Of a stretch of DNA of 27,771 nucleotides, positions 1 through 7,722 are shown piece by piece. The DNA is taken from positions 1 through 27,771 of IMG/VR virus record IMGVR_UViG_3300046777_000173. One strand, given 5' to 3'. The notes below the pieces were generated by a model. It saw nothing but the letters and a program-made list of their open reading frames with translations, did no database searches and was not told the origin of the DNA. Numbering within the stretch: the stretch's first letter is position 1; each line of letters opens with the position of its first letter. The translations under genes and the position numbers were made by a program. The stretch is from a virus.

Positions 1-2
1 TA

Positions 3-32
3 AAAACCAAAATAAACTTCGTGTTTATTTAG
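3..32 (+). CDS. Possible 3' end of an upstream gene (partial)
   Basis: The third frame is open from the window edge to a TAG at 30-32 and would give a C-terminus ending NFVFI, 12 bases before the next start. A second frame is open from base 2 to a TAA at 110-112 and would overlap the next gene by 68 bases. One of the two is probably the end of a head-tail connector gene, but the window holds too little of it to decide. Confidence 0.25.
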   Translation, partial: KTKINFVFI

Positions 33-44
33 AAAAAATTAAGA

Positions 45-488
45 ATGAGCCTGAGCTTAAACCAAATCGTCAAACAAATAACGACACTCGGAAACGACCA
101 CGAACAAATTAACTTTGTTTACTTCGGTGATGTGTGGGAACGTTTGTCTAATGGCGAGGTTACTTACCCTGCTATGTTTTATACTTTAACGGGTGCGACT
201 ATAAACGCTAAAAATATTACCTATAATTTTAGCCTTTATTTTATGGACAGAATGTTAATGGAGGAAACAAACGAAACCGAAGTACTTAGTGATATGACTT
301 TAGTAGGTCAGGACATAGTTGCACAATTAAGATACCCTAAAGCGATTTGGGATATTGGCGATACTGCTCCTTTGACTTACTTTACCGAGAGCGACCCTGA
401 CTATCTTGCAGGAGTTAAGATAGATATTACAATGGAATTACCTTACTTAAACGATAGATGCCAAGTGCCTTCTATTTATACATACTAA
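45..488 (+). CDS. Minor tail / tail-terminator-like protein
   Basis: 147 residues, ATG start in an A-rich leader. An N-terminal helix with a DHEQI motif (about 18-22) is followed by alternating beta-strand patterns and a C-terminal part with LAGVKIDITMELPYL and DRCQVP. This is the style of a family in flavobacterial phages that sits between head genes and tail fibre genes, and it also resembles small tail-terminator folds. The next gene starts two bases after its stop codon, so it is transcribed with the tail fibre. The function as tail terminator or tail completion protein is inferred from size and place; no catalytic motif is visible. It could also be a baseplate accessory protein. Confidence 0.55.
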   Translation: MSLSLNQIVKQITTLGNDHEQINFVYFGDVWERLSNGEVTYPAMFYTLTGATINAKNITYNFSLYFMDRMLMEETNETEVLSDMTLVGQDIVAQLRYPKAIWDIGDTAPLTYFTESDPDYLAGVKIDITMELPYLNDRCQVPSIYTY

Positions 489-489
489 G

Positions 490-3400
490 ATGATAGGAAA
501 AAAGATTAACCAATTAGCGACCGAGTTAGCACCTGCTTCAACTGATTTAACAATCATTGGCGACCCGACAACAGGAGTAAGTAAGAAGATTACACTTGCT
601 CAATTAGGTGCGATTTTTAGCGGTGCAGTTTCGTTTTATACTAACCTTGCAGCGTTCCCGACACCTGGCACAACTGATGTTATCTATTGTGCTAAAGACA
701 CGCAGAAACTTTATTTGTGGAGTGGTTCGGCTTATGTAGAAGTATTCCCTTCACAAGCTTTATTAGACACTTATCAGCTAAGAAGTGAGAAGGGCAACGC
801 TAATGGTTATGCTTCTTTAGATAGTCAAGGTAAAGTTCCTATTAGTCAGCTACCAAGTTCTATTATGGAATACAAAGGAACTTGGAACGCAGCAACTAAC
901 ACACCGACTTTAGCAAATGGTACAGGAGATACTGGAGATGTTTATATTTGTAACGTAGCAGGAACAGTAAACTTTGGAGCTGGTCCTATTACTTTTGCGG
1001 TTGGCGATTATGTGATTTATAGCGGAACTATTTGGCAGCGTTCAAGCGGTGCGGTTGGTACTGTAACAAGCGTAGCTGCATCTATTACGGGCGATAGTGT
1101 TACAATTAGTGGCTCACCTGTAACTACATCGGGAACTTTAGCTTTTGCTTTTGCAGGTACAGGAGCGCAATATATTAAAGGCGATGGTACACTTGCAACT
1201 TTCCCTAATACAATCGACCAAGCTAAAAACTTAATTACTGAGGTTTACAATAGCACGGGTGCGACTTTAACAAAGGGAACAGTAGTTTATATCAATGGCG
1301 GTCAAGGTAACTTGCCAACAGTTACTAAGGCTTTAGCAAGTGGCGATAGTACAAGCGCACAAACTTACGGAATAGTACAAGCTGACATTACGAACAACAA
1401 TAATGGTTTTGTAGTAGTAGCAGGTAGATTAGCGGATATAGATACTTCTGCTTTTAGCGTAGGTACTCAATTATATTTGAGTTCTACAACTGCGGGTGCT
1501 TATACAAGTACAAAACAATATGCTCCTGCTCACTTAGTTTATGTAGGTATAATTGTACGTTCACACCCGACACAAGGGATTATAGAGGTTAAGATACAAA
1601 ACGGGTACGAGTTAGACGAACTACACAACGTAGCTGCTCAAACACCTACAAACAATGACGGGTTATTTTGGGAAAGTTCAACAAGCCTTTGGAAAAATAA
1701 AAGCTTATCTACAATTTTAGGTGGCACTCCTGTAATCGGTAGCGGTACTACAAACTTTGTTTCTAAGTTTACTGCAAGTTCTACAATAGGAAGCAGTCAA
1801 ATTTGGGATAACGGAACGAGTGTATTAATCGGAACTACAGGAAGTTTGCCTGGTATTAAAGTAGGTATTTACTCAAGCACACAAAGGGCATTAGAAGTAG
1901 TTTCTACAAATGCAAATGCTTTGTTTGTTCAAAGTCCTGCTGCTTATATTTTAACTATAAGTAACGGAACTTGGACATCTCAGTTTACAAATACAGGTCG
2001 TTTAGATTTAGCAGGAGATTTATTAGTTAATACTATTGATAACGCCACTACCGACACGGATAAATTTTTAGTAAGTGATAGCGGAGTAATTAAATACAGA
2101 ACGGGAGCGGAGTTATTAAGCGACATCGGTGGACAACCTTCAGGAACTTATGTAACAAGTGTAGGCTTATCAGTACCTACGGGTTTTGCAGTTTCAGGAA
2201 GCCCTGTTACTTCAAGTGGCACTTTAGCTTTAGCTTTTGACACAGGGTATAGCTTACCTACAATAGTTAAGCAGAATAATTGGGATACGGCATATAATAC
2301 AAGAATAGTAACGGCATCAAGTCCTTTATCTTTTATTAGCAATACTATTTCTATTTCACAAGCGAGTGGTTCTGCAAATGGCTTTTTATCTTCTACCGAT
2401 TGGACTACGTTTAACAACAAGCAAAACGCTTTAACCAATCCAGTAACGGGTACGGGTACTACAAACTACTTACCTAAGTTTACAGGTACAAGTACAATAG
2501 GGAATAGTGTAATACAAGAAGCAAGTTCTAATATTGGTATTGGTGGCAGTCCTTCTGGAACTTATGGCAAACTATCTGTATTTGGTGGATTATCTATCAA
2601 AGATGATAATAATGCTAAATTAGAAATAGGCAGATATTCAAGCGGTGCTTCTAACTCTTATATTAAACTTGGAGCAAACTCTAATAGTTTAAGATTTACA
2701 AACGCAGGAGATATTGCGGACATAATGGAACTTACTAATTCAGGTAATTTAGGATTAGGAGTTACACCGAGTGCGTGGAATAGTGGAACAAAAGCATTAC
2801 AAGTTAATAATGCATCAATTTATGGCGGAAGTAATTATGGATTTTTTGGTAGTAATATTGTTTGGACTAATTCAGGAGACCAATATATTACAAATGGTTT
2901 TGCAACCCTATATGGACAATTAAGCGGAGAACATAGGTTTTACACCGCTCCTTCAGGTACGGCAGGTAACGCTATATCCTTTACCCAAGCAATGACGTTA
3001 AACGCTTCAGGTAATTTATTTTTGGGAACTACGTCTGCTTTACAAAGTACAGAAAGGTTAGCAGTCACTACAAGTAATAACACAGCAATAATAGCACAAT
3101 ATACTGGCGGTGCAGAAAATGGTTGGGCATCTAAATTTTGGAATAATGCTACAAGTGGTAATAATTTATTAGTTGAATTTGCTACAGAATCAAGTATTAC
3201 TGCAAGAGGTTCTGTTAGATATGACAGAAGTGGCAATAGGCTAAATATTGTTGGAGAGGGTTCAGGTCTTTTATTTACAGGAGCAGCTACATTCTCAAGT
3301 AGTGTAACGGCAACGAGTGTAATTAGAGCATTAGGTGGCAATATTGATGGAACTTTAGGCGATTCTATATATTTTGAAAATGCTGCTTATCCTAATACAC

Positions 3401-4179
3401 AAAAAAATAGAATAAGAAGTTCAAATTCTGCGAGTAATACTGGCAATCTTTTAACATTTGAAACATCTAATGGAACGGTTGGAAGTTATAATTTAAATCA
3501 ATTAGTTTTAAGAGGGGATGGTAGCGTAGGTATAGGTACTACATCGCCAACAACAAAATTAACTGTATATGGTGGGTACGCAAATTTTACAGATGGAACT
3601 GTAGATATATATTCAGGCTCAGATGGAAGTGGTGGATTATTTGGTACTGTAAGCAATCATTATCAACGCTTCATTACCAACAACACCGAACGTATGCGCA
3701 TAACAAGTGGGGGGGATGTATTAATTAATAGTACAAGTAGTTCTAATGGAGCAATTTTTAACATTACTAAAGCATCTGGAACAATAACTACAATTACAGG
3801 TGGAACAACTGCTGCTCAAAATCATATTGTATTTGCTAACCCTAATGGAAACGTAGGCTCTATACAAGTAAGTGGTTCTTCAACATCATATAACACATCT
3901 TCTGACTATCGCCTTAAACAAGATTTCAAAAACTTTAACGGACTTGATTTAATAAGCAAGTTGAAAGCATACGACTACGAATGGAAGTCAGACAAAACCC
4001 GTTCTTATGGTGTTATTGCTCACGAATTACAATCAGTAATTAACTACGCAGTAACAGGAGTAAAAGACGGAAAAGAAATGCAAGGAGTAGATTATAGCAA
4101 AATAGTACCTGTACTTATTAAGGCCGTGCAAGAGCAACAAGCTCAAATCAACGAATTAAAATCACAATTAAATAAATAG
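490..4179 (+). CDS. Tail fibre / receptor-binding protein with S74 intramolecular chaperone
   Basis: 1229 residues. The N-terminus (about 1-85) looks like a virion attachment region. The middle is a long Gly/Ser/Thr/Asn-rich beta-repeat shaft with recurring units: the SGSPVTTSGTLA type twice, the GTTNxxxKFTxxSTIG type twice, and several GxGxTxP-type turns such as VGIGTTSPTTKLTV. The C-terminal 92 residues from Ser1138 (SDYRLKQDF) match the Peptidase_S74 / endosialidase chaperone. This domain trimerises the fibre and then releases itself by cleavage before the serine; the following Lys (LK) fits the Ser-Lys dyad. The last 20 residues form a coiled coil (VQEQQAQINELKSQLNK). The protein should recognise the host surface. 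The receptor cannot be told from sequence. Confidence 0.88.
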   Translation: MIGKKINQLATELAPASTDLTIIGDPTTGVSKKITLAQLGAIFSGAVSFYTNLAAFPTPGTTDVIYCAKDTQKLYLWSGSAYVEVFPSQALLDTYQLRSEKGNANGYASLDSQGKVPISQLPSSIMEYKGTWNAATNTPTLANGTGDTGDVYICNVAGTVNFGAGPITFAVGDYVIYSGTIWQRSSGAVGTVTSVAASITGDSVTISGSPVTTSGTLAFAFAGTGAQYIKGDGTLATFPNTIDQAKNLITEVYNSTGATLTKGTVVYINGGQGNLPTVTKALASGDSTSAQTYGIVQADITNNNNGFVVVAGRLADIDTSAFSVGTQLYLSSTTAGAYTSTKQYAPAHLVYVGIIVRSHPTQGIIEVKIQNGYELDELHNVAAQTPTNNDGLFWESSTSLWKNKSLSTILGGTPVIGSGTTNFVSKFTASSTIGSSQIWDNGTSVLIGTTGSLPGIKVGIYSSTQRALEVVSTNANALFVQSPAAYILTISNGTWTSQFTNTGRLDLAGDLLVNTIDNATTDTDKFLVSDSGVIKYRTGAELLSDIGGQPSGTYVTSVGLSVPTGFAVSGSPVTSSGTLALAFDTGYSLPTIVKQNNWDTAYNTRIVTASSPLSFISNTISISQASGSANGFLSSTDWTTFNNKQNALTNPVTGTGTTNYLPKFTGTSTIGNSVIQEASSNIGIGGSPSGTYGKLSVFGGLSIKDDNNAKLEIGRYSSGASNSYIKLGANSNSLRFTNAGDIADIMELTNSGNLGLGVTPSAWNSGTKALQVNNASIYGGSNYGFFGSNIVWTNSGDQYITNGFATLYGQLSGEHRFYTAPSGTAGNAISFTQAMTLNASGNLFLGTTSALQSTERLAVTTSNNTAIIAQYTGGAENGWASKFWNNATSGNNLLVEFATESSITARGSVRYDRSGNRLNIVGEGSGLLFTGAATFSSSVTATSVIRALGGNIDGTLGDSIYFENAAYPNTQKNRIRSSNSASNTGNLLTFETSNGTVGSYNLNQLVLRGDGSVGIGTTSPTTKLTVYGGYANFTDGTVDIYSGSDGSGGLFGTVSNHYQRFITNNTERMRITSGGDVLINSTSSSNGAIFNITKASGTITTITGGTTAAQNHIVFANPNGNVGSIQVSGSSTSYNTSSDYRLKQDFKNFNGLDLISKLKAYDYEWKSDKTRSYGVIAHELQSVINYAVTGVKDGKEMQGVDYSKIVPVLIKAVQEQQAQINELKSQLNK
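1057..2550 (+). repeat. Internal repeats in tail fibre shaft
   Basis: Two pairs of diverged repeats at protein level. One pair (about 1060-1155 and 2149-2240) encodes VTSV...SGSPVT(T/S)SGTLA. The other (about 1738-1800 and 2449-2515) encodes GTTN..(S/P)KFT..STIG(S/N)S. They are interleaved, so the shaft appears to be built from duplicated blocks of about 0.7-1.1 kb. Confidence 0.6.
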
Positions 4180-4181
4180 AT

Positions 4182-4514
4182 ATGGCAACATACAACTGGG
4201 TCATCAGTGCCCTCGATACCGCTCCAAGTGAAGACGGTTTAACAGATGTAGTTAAGGTAGTGCATTGGCGTTACCAAGCAACCGAGCAAGTAGACGGAGA
4301 TAAAACTTACAACGCCGAGGTTTACGGAGCAATGGCGTGTGCTACACCTTCGGACACTGACTTTACTGCTTATGACAATTTAACTTTCGACCAAGTATGC
4401 GAGTGGTTAGTAGCAGGAAACGATGTAGATGCTATGGAGTTAAACTTAGATACTCAAATCGAGAACCTTAAGAACCCACCAATAATTAATAAGCCACTAC
4501 CTTGGAATAATTAA
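4182..4514 (+). CDS. Small conserved phage protein downstream of tail fibre
   Basis: 110 residues, starting two bases after the fibre stop codon, so translationally close to it. The N-terminus (YNWVISALDTAPSEDGLTDVVKVVHWRYQ) is a beta-sheet pattern I associate with a small phage protein family found beside tail fibres in several marine and flavobacterial phages. The C-terminus is a helix followed by a Pro/Asn tail (PPIINKPLPWNN). There is no signal peptide or membrane segment. It could be a fibre tip, adaptor or chaperone; the role is not established and is inferred only from position. Confidence 0.6.
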   Translation: MATYNWVISALDTAPSEDGLTDVVKVVHWRYQATEQVDGDKTYNAEVYGAMACATPSDTDFTAYDNLTFDQVCEWLVAGNDVDAMELNLDTQIENLKNPPIINKPLPWNN

Positions 4515-4529
4515 TTTACTATATCTTTA
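4502..4529 (+). promoter_or_regulatory. Candidate Bacteroidota-type promoter for the lysis module
   Basis: TTG at 4502-4504 is followed after 17 bases by TATCTTTA at 4522-4529, which matches the Bacteroidota -7 consensus TAnnTTTG at all fixed positions but the last. The first gene of the lysis block starts at 4547. The upstream element overlaps the end of the previous gene. Confidence 0.4.
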
Positions 4530-4546
4530 CAAATAAAAAACAACGT

Positions 4547-4933
4547 ATGAAAAACAAAGACCTATTAAAATTAGTAGCAAACCTTAACGCAGTTATCGGT
4601 AGTCAGGAAACAAAAACTGCTAAGAAGCTCGTAAAAATTTATGAAAAAGTAAAGCCACATCACGAAGCGTACCAAGCCGAAGTTGAGATTTTACGATTAG
4701 ATAATGCGAGTACCGATGACAAGGATTGTTTATTACTTGACGAGAAGGGAAATTATCGCTTCTCAAAAGAAGGCATCAAGAAGCTTACTAAAGATATTGA
4801 AGCCTTAAATGATAAAGAATTTGATTTTCAAATAATTAACGTAGTCAATCCACAAGGCTTAGAGAATTTTACATTCTTACAAGATTGGGTTACTGGCGTA
4901 GAATTTAACAAACAAGAAGAAGAAGAACTATAA
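4547..4933 (+). CDS. Hypothetical phage protein
   Basis: 128 residues, soluble, mostly helical. Lys-rich in the first 40 residues (MKNKDLLKLVANLNAVIGSQETKTAKKLVKIYEKV in pattern), with an acidic C-terminal tail NKQEEEEL. No recognised domain. It is the first gene after a candidate promoter and overlaps the small membrane gene that follows by one base (TAATG), so it is probably co-translated with the lysis proteins. Function unknown. Confidence 0.65.
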   Translation: MKNKDLLKLVANLNAVIGSQETKTAKKLVKIYEKVKPHHEAYQAEVEILRLDNASTDDKDCLLLDEKGNYRFSKEGIKKLTKDIEALNDKEFDFQIINVVNPQGLENFTFLQDWVTGVEFNKQEEEEL

Positions 4934-5103
4934 TGGCAAATAACCACCAAGCAGACCAATCAACAATCGTATCTTTAGTTAGTGCTACAATTAGCATTAC
5001 AAATATTCAACCGCTATTCACATTGATTGCAAGTTTGGTGGCTATCGTTTCAGGTCTTATGGCTATTCGATACTATTACAAAATGACCAAAAAGCTTAAA
5101 TGA
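4933..5103 (+). CDS. Small single-TM protein, holin candidate
   Basis: 56 residues. The ATG shares a base with the TAA of the gene before (TAATG) and its own TGA overlaps the next start (ATGA), so coding is well supported by the coupling. A hydrophilic N-terminus (MANNHQADQ) is followed by a weakly hydrophobic stretch (11-26), a clear membrane segment (about 28-46, LFTLIASLVAIVSGLMAI) and a basic C-terminus (YYYKMTKKLK). Size, charge pattern and place directly before spanin and lysozyme genes suit a small class III or pinholin-like holin. It could instead be a lysis accessory or antiholin, because a second holin-like gene lies at 5961. Confidence 0.6.
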   Translation: MANNHQADQSTIVSLVSATISITNIQPLFTLIASLVAIVSGLMAIRYYYKMTKKLK

Positions 5104-5537
5104 GATTAATACTTTTAGCCTTATTACTTACTTCTTGTGCTTCGGTTAAGAAGTTTGAAAAACGTTACGATAGCACGGGGACAACTAAGATTGACTCCGT
5201 GCATCTTACTTTTTACGATAGTGTTACTAAGATTATAGAAAAAGAGCAGGTATTTACAAAAGAGGTTACTATCTACGACACTATCCGTGTAACAAAGGAT
5301 AGCATTATAGTAGTTCCCAAAATCGTAACTAAGTGGGTTTACCAGACAAAAGACAAGCAGACCGACAATAGCTTAGTTAAAAAAGACACAATAGCGTTTA
5401 ATCGCACAGAAACGGCTCAAATTTCGATTGTAGATAAAAATAAGGTAAGTACTGCAAATAACTTTTGGAAGGCTCTAATCGGTCTAATAATAGCGATTGT
5501 GTTAATTTTAGCATATTGGAATAGATTATGGAAGTAA
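5100..5537 (+). CDS. Unimolecular spanin (u-spanin) candidate
   Basis: 145 residues. The N-terminus is a very short lipoprotein signal with a lipobox ending at Cys13 (LLTSC), so the mature protein would be anchored in the outer membrane. Residues 14-120 form a periplasmic stretch rich in Thr/Asp/Lys and beta-prone repeats. Residues 125-140 form a C-terminal inner-membrane segment (ALIGLIIAIVLILAYW) with a basic end. An outer-membrane lipid anchor plus C-terminal TM in one chain is the architecture of u-spanins such as phage T1 gp11, which join and fuse both membranes in the last step of lysis of Gram-negative hosts. It overlaps the lysozyme gene by 10 bases, as expected in a lysis cassette. 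Assignment is by topology and place. Confidence 0.72.
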   Translation: MRLILLALLLTSCASVKKFEKRYDSTGTTKIDSVHLTFYDSVTKIIEKEQVFTKEVTIYDTIRVTKDSIIVVPKIVTKWVYQTKDKQTDNSLVKKDTIAFNRTETAQISIVDKNKVSTANNFWKALIGLIIAIVLILAYWNRLWK

Positions 5538-5974
5538 ACAAAGCAGGTAGAGATTTAATTAAGCAGTTTGAAGGCTGCAAATTAAAGGCGTATCAATGCA
5601 GTGCGGGGCATTGGACTATCGGATTTGGAAATACTTTTTACGAAGACGGAACAAAGGTTAAGCAGGGAGATGTAATTACTCAGGAAAGGGCAGACGAATT
5701 GTTTGATTACATACTCGAAGATTTTATCAATCAAATAAAGCCTTTAATAAAAAGTTTATTGAGCGATAACAATTTTTCTGCTATTGTTTCGTTTGCTTAC
5801 AATGTCGGGGTAAATAACTTAAGGAGAAGCACTTTACTAAAAAAGGTAAACGCAAACCCTAAAGACCCTTCTATTCGAGCAGAATTTATGAAGTGGGTGC
5901 GTGCCAACAATGTGGTGCTTAAAGGGTTAGTGAGGCGGAGAGAGGCTGAAGCTAAACTATATGAGCAACTTTAG
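5528..5974 (+). CDS. Endolysin, GH24 lysozyme (T4/P21 type)
   Basis: 148 residues, close to the usual length of the family. Hydrolyses the MurNAc-GlcNAc bond of peptidoglycan. The catalytic region FEGCKLKAYQCSAGHWTIGF carries Glu15, Cys24 and Thr30, with the spacing of T4 lysozyme Glu11-Asp20-Thr26 but Cys in place of Asp, a variant known in many GH24 endolysins. FAYNVG and a C-terminal GLVRRREAEAKLYEQL helix are also typical. There is no signal or SAR anchor, so a holin is needed for export; holin candidates flank the gene. It overlaps both neighbours (10 and 14 bases). Confidence 0.92.
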   Translation: MEVNKAGRDLIKQFEGCKLKAYQCSAGHWTIGFGNTFYEDGTKVKQGDVITQERADELFDYILEDFINQIKPLIKSLLSDNNFSAIVSFAYNVGVNNLRRSTLLKKVNANPKDPSIRAEFMKWVRANNVVLKGLVRRREAEAKLYEQL

Positions 5975-6185
5975 AACTATATTAGTTAATTTATTATCAG
6001 ACGAAAGCAACAGTATTAGCCACAAAAGAGTAGTGGCTTTGCTTGGCAGCTTATGTCTTTTTATTTCTTTGTTCTTAAACATAATCTTAAAAATTAACCC
6101 AAGCGATAAGTTGGTAGATGCGGTGTTGTATCTGACGCTCTTTGCTATGGGTTACACCACAATAGATAAATTCAGCAAAAAATAA
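5961..6185 (+). CDS. Two-TM membrane protein, holin candidate
   Basis: 74 residues with two membrane segments (about 24-44 and 51-67) separated by a short KINPSDK turn, and short charged ends. The N-terminus (FRTILVNLLSDESNSISHKRVVALLGS) resembles small holin-like proteins found next to lysozymes in Bacteroidota phages. Overlaps the lysozyme gene by 14 bases. Together with the 56-residue protein at 4933 it gives two candidates; the two-TM topology would be class II-like. Confidence 0.6.
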   Translation: MSNFRTILVNLLSDESNSISHKRVVALLGSLCLFISLFLNIILKINPSDKLVDAVLYLTLFAMGYTTIDKFSKK

Positions 6186-6188
6186 ATA

Positions 6189-6923
6189 ATGCTAAAATCA
6201 AAACGCAAACGACTATTCTTTGACATCGAAGTTTCTGCAAACGTAGGCTTCTTTTGGAGTTCTGGTTACAAACTTAATATTGGTCCTGAAAACATTATTA
6301 AAGAACGAGCAGTAATTTGTATCTGCTACAAGTGGGAAGACGAAAAAGAAGTTTACTATTTACAATGGGATAGCAAACAGAACGACAAAAAGATGCTACA
6401 AAAGTTTGTAGAAGTAGCAAACACGGCTTCGGAATTAGTAGGGCATAATGGCGACAAGTTTGACCTTGCGTGGATAAGGACACGCTGCTTGTTTCACGGG
6501 ATAGAGATGTTTCCTAAATACGTTACAATCGACACGCTAAAGGTAGCACGTCAAAAGTTTAGATTTAATAGCAACAAGCTTAACTACATAGCTGACTACT
6601 TAGGCATCGGGCAAAAGATTAAAACCGAATATAGTTTATGGAAGGACATTGTTCTACATAAGGACAAAGTAGCTATGGCTAAAATGATTAAGTACTGCCA
6701 AAAAGATGTTGTATTATTAGAGCAGGTATTTAACGCCCTTAAAAACCACATCGAACCTAAAACACATTACGGAGTTATCTTCGGACAGGATAGAGGCTCT
6801 TGCCCTGAATGTGGAAGCGATGAGATAGTTATTCAAATGAGGCGAACAACTGCAACAGGAGTAAAGAAAATATTATATAAGTGCAAAACTTGTTTTAAGA
6901 TACATAGCAAAACCGACAAATAA
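6189..6923 (+). CDS. DEDDy 3'-5' exonuclease (PolB-exonuclease-like) with zinc ribbon
   Basis: 244 residues. An RNase H-like exonuclease with Exo I FDIE (Asp12, Glu14), Exo II GHNGDKFD (Asp92) and Exo III YCQKD (Tyr169, Asp173), i.e. a full DEDDy set that binds two metal ions and removes nucleotides from 3' ends. Residues 205-235 add a CPxC...CKTC zinc ribbon (Cys205, 208, 232, 235), which probably binds nucleic acid. No polymerase domain is attached. It may act in replication, recombination or degradation of host DNA. It is followed with no gap by the MazG-like gene, and its position between lysis and early promoter suggests a separate small nucleotide-metabolism group. Confidence 0.85.
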   Translation: MLKSKRKRLFFDIEVSANVGFFWSSGYKLNIGPENIIKERAVICICYKWEDEKEVYYLQWDSKQNDKKMLQKFVEVANTASELVGHNGDKFDLAWIRTRCLFHGIEMFPKYVTIDTLKVARQKFRFNSNKLNYIADYLGIGQKIKTEYSLWKDIVLHKDKVAMAKMIKYCQKDVVLLEQVFNALKNHIEPKTHYGVIFGQDRGSCPECGSDEIVIQMRRTTATGVKKILYKCKTCFKIHSKTDK

Positions 6924-7127
6924 ATGGATAGTAAAATATTAGCAGCAGTAATAGAAGATATGCGTAGGCGTGAACTTGTAGGCAAATCAAAGTACGGAAC
7001 TACAATGGATAGAACAGATTTAAGTACTGGGCAATGGATAACGCACCTAAAGGAAGAGCTACAAGATGCCATACTTTATTTAACCAAACTTGAACAGATA
7101 CACAATGCGCCTCAAAAAGATATTTAG
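6924..7127 (+). CDS. Small MazG-like / nucleotide pyrophosphohydrolase-like protein
   Basis: 67 residues, starting directly after the exonuclease stop. KYGTTMDRTDLSTGQWITHLKEELQDAILYLTKL is the pattern of short phage proteins of the all-alpha NTP pyrophosphohydrolase type: a lead-in KYGTTxDR, then helix with acidic EELQDA. Larger MazG members hydrolyse (d)NTPs to monophosphates. Here only one metal-binding helix half is present, so activity would need a dimer or may be lost. No purZ-like gene is seen, so it is not evidence of a Z genome. It overlaps the next gene by 23 bases. Confidence 0.6.
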   Translation: MDSKILAAVIEDMRRRELVGKSKYGTTMDRTDLSTGQWITHLKEELQDAILYLTKLEQIHNAPQKDI

Positions 7128-7536
7128 CTTCGGCAACATATTAGACCGAGATACCTACGAGCAATTAAGGGAATTGGATTATACCAACCCTAACTTTAAG
7201 GGTTGCGCTGACGAGTTCCAATTTAATCGTGAATGGTGGGTTATGCTTGACGATATGAGCCGAATTGTTGCTTATTGCGGCTCAATTTATTCTAAGGGCA
7301 TTTGCATATTTAACAGGGCGTGGGTGCATAAAAATTATAGAGGGCAAGGTATACAAAGACGAATGATTAAAACCAGGCTAAAAGCAGCTTCTACCTTTTG
7401 CCATATAGCTATTACATACACAACCTTAGACAACTTTCCTTCAGCTAACAACCTTATCTCGTGTGGGTTTAGGCTTTACTTACCCGAATATTCATACGGG
7501 GGTTACGATAAACTTTACTTTCAAAAGCTTTTATAG
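7105..7536 (+). CDS. GNAT-family acetyltransferase-like protein
   Basis: 143 residues from ATG 7105; a TTG at 7090 would add five residues but is the less likely start. The core shows the GNAT fold: a strand with RAWVHKNYRGQGIQRRMI (residues 71-88) carries the acetyl-CoA pyrophosphate-binding Q/RxxGxG/A-type motif (RGQGIQ, 79-84), followed by a helix, ITYTTLDNFPSANNLISCGF (typical N-Pxx-A-N-L... motif B region) and a C-terminal strand. The substrate cannot be predicted. Last gene before the regulatory gap. Confidence 0.75.
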   Translation: MRLKKIFSFGNILDRDTYEQLRELDYTNPNFKGCADEFQFNREWWVMLDDMSRIVAYCGSIYSKGICIFNRAWVHKNYRGQGIQRRMIKTRLKAASTFCHIAITYTTLDNFPSANNLISCGFRLYLPEYSYGGYDKLYFQKLL

Positions 7537-7556
7537 GTAGTATTTTTACTACTTTT
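7536..7556 (+). terminator. Weak intrinsic terminator-like hairpin
   Basis: Directly after the TAG of the GNAT gene, GTAGTA (7537-7542) and TACTAC (7547-7552) form a 6-bp stem with a TTTT loop, followed by TTTT. A second TACTACC at 7567-7573 can pair with the same left arm (GGTAGTA, 7536-7542). The stem is short and A/T rich, so termination would be partial. Confidence 0.35.
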
Positions 7557-7572
7557 GGCTGCATTTTACTAC
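7544..7572 (+). repeat. Direct repeat TTTTACTAC, two copies 20 bp apart
   Basis: TTTTACTAC occurs at 7544-7552 and 7564-7572, so the copies lie on the same face of the helix about two turns apart. It lies upstream of the early promoter and could bind a regulator; the first copy also forms one arm of the hairpin after the GNAT gene. Confidence 0.45.
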
Positions 7573-7631
7573 CGACTTTGTCAAGTTATACGTTTACTTT
7601 ATTACAATTTTATTTAATATATAGCTTTACT

Positions 7632-7651
7632 TTGTACGTATTTGCGTACAA
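7632..7651. promoter_or_regulatory. Perfect inverted repeat, operator-like
   Basis: TTGTACG (7632-7638) and CGTACAA (7645-7651) are perfect reverse complements around a 6-base spacer. It is in a non-coding gap about 20 bases upstream of the promoter elements, the size and symmetry of a dimeric repressor or activator site. No T-run follows, so it is not a terminator. Confidence 0.5.
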
Positions 7652-7671
7652 TAGAAAATATTTTTTTAACT

Positions 7672-7705
7672 TTTGCACTTTGTATTGTGTAATGTGTTAT
7701 CTTTG
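7672..7705 (+). promoter_or_regulatory. Early promoter, Bacteroidota type
   Basis: TTTG at 7672-7675, 22-base spacer, then TATCTTTG at 7698-7705, a perfect TAnnTTTG -7 element. Transcription would start about 7712 and the first start codon is at 7723, giving a very short A-rich leader. The stretch 7672-7697 matches 18695-18720 at 21 of 26 positions without gaps, so the two promoters share a regulatory element. It drives the early/replication operon. Confidence 0.7.
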
Positions 7706-7715
7706 TTGAAACAAA
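7702..7715. promoter_or_regulatory. Palindrome overlapping the -7 element
   Basis: TTTGTT and AACAAA flank GA and form a perfect inverted repeat that covers the end of the -7 box and the expected transcription start. A protein bound here would block the promoter. Confidence 0.4.
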
Positions 7716-7722
7716 ACACAAA

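Noticed and set aside
10-30. Hairpin AAATAAAC / GTTTATTT with a 5-nt loop at the window start, considered as terminator
   Set aside because: Only one G-C pair, no T-run after it, and probably part of an upstream coding sequence.
6924-7127. MazZ-like gene as a sign of a diaminopurine (Z) genome
   Set aside because: No PurZ or DpoZ candidate in the window and the protein is only 67 residues; general MazG-like role is more plausible.
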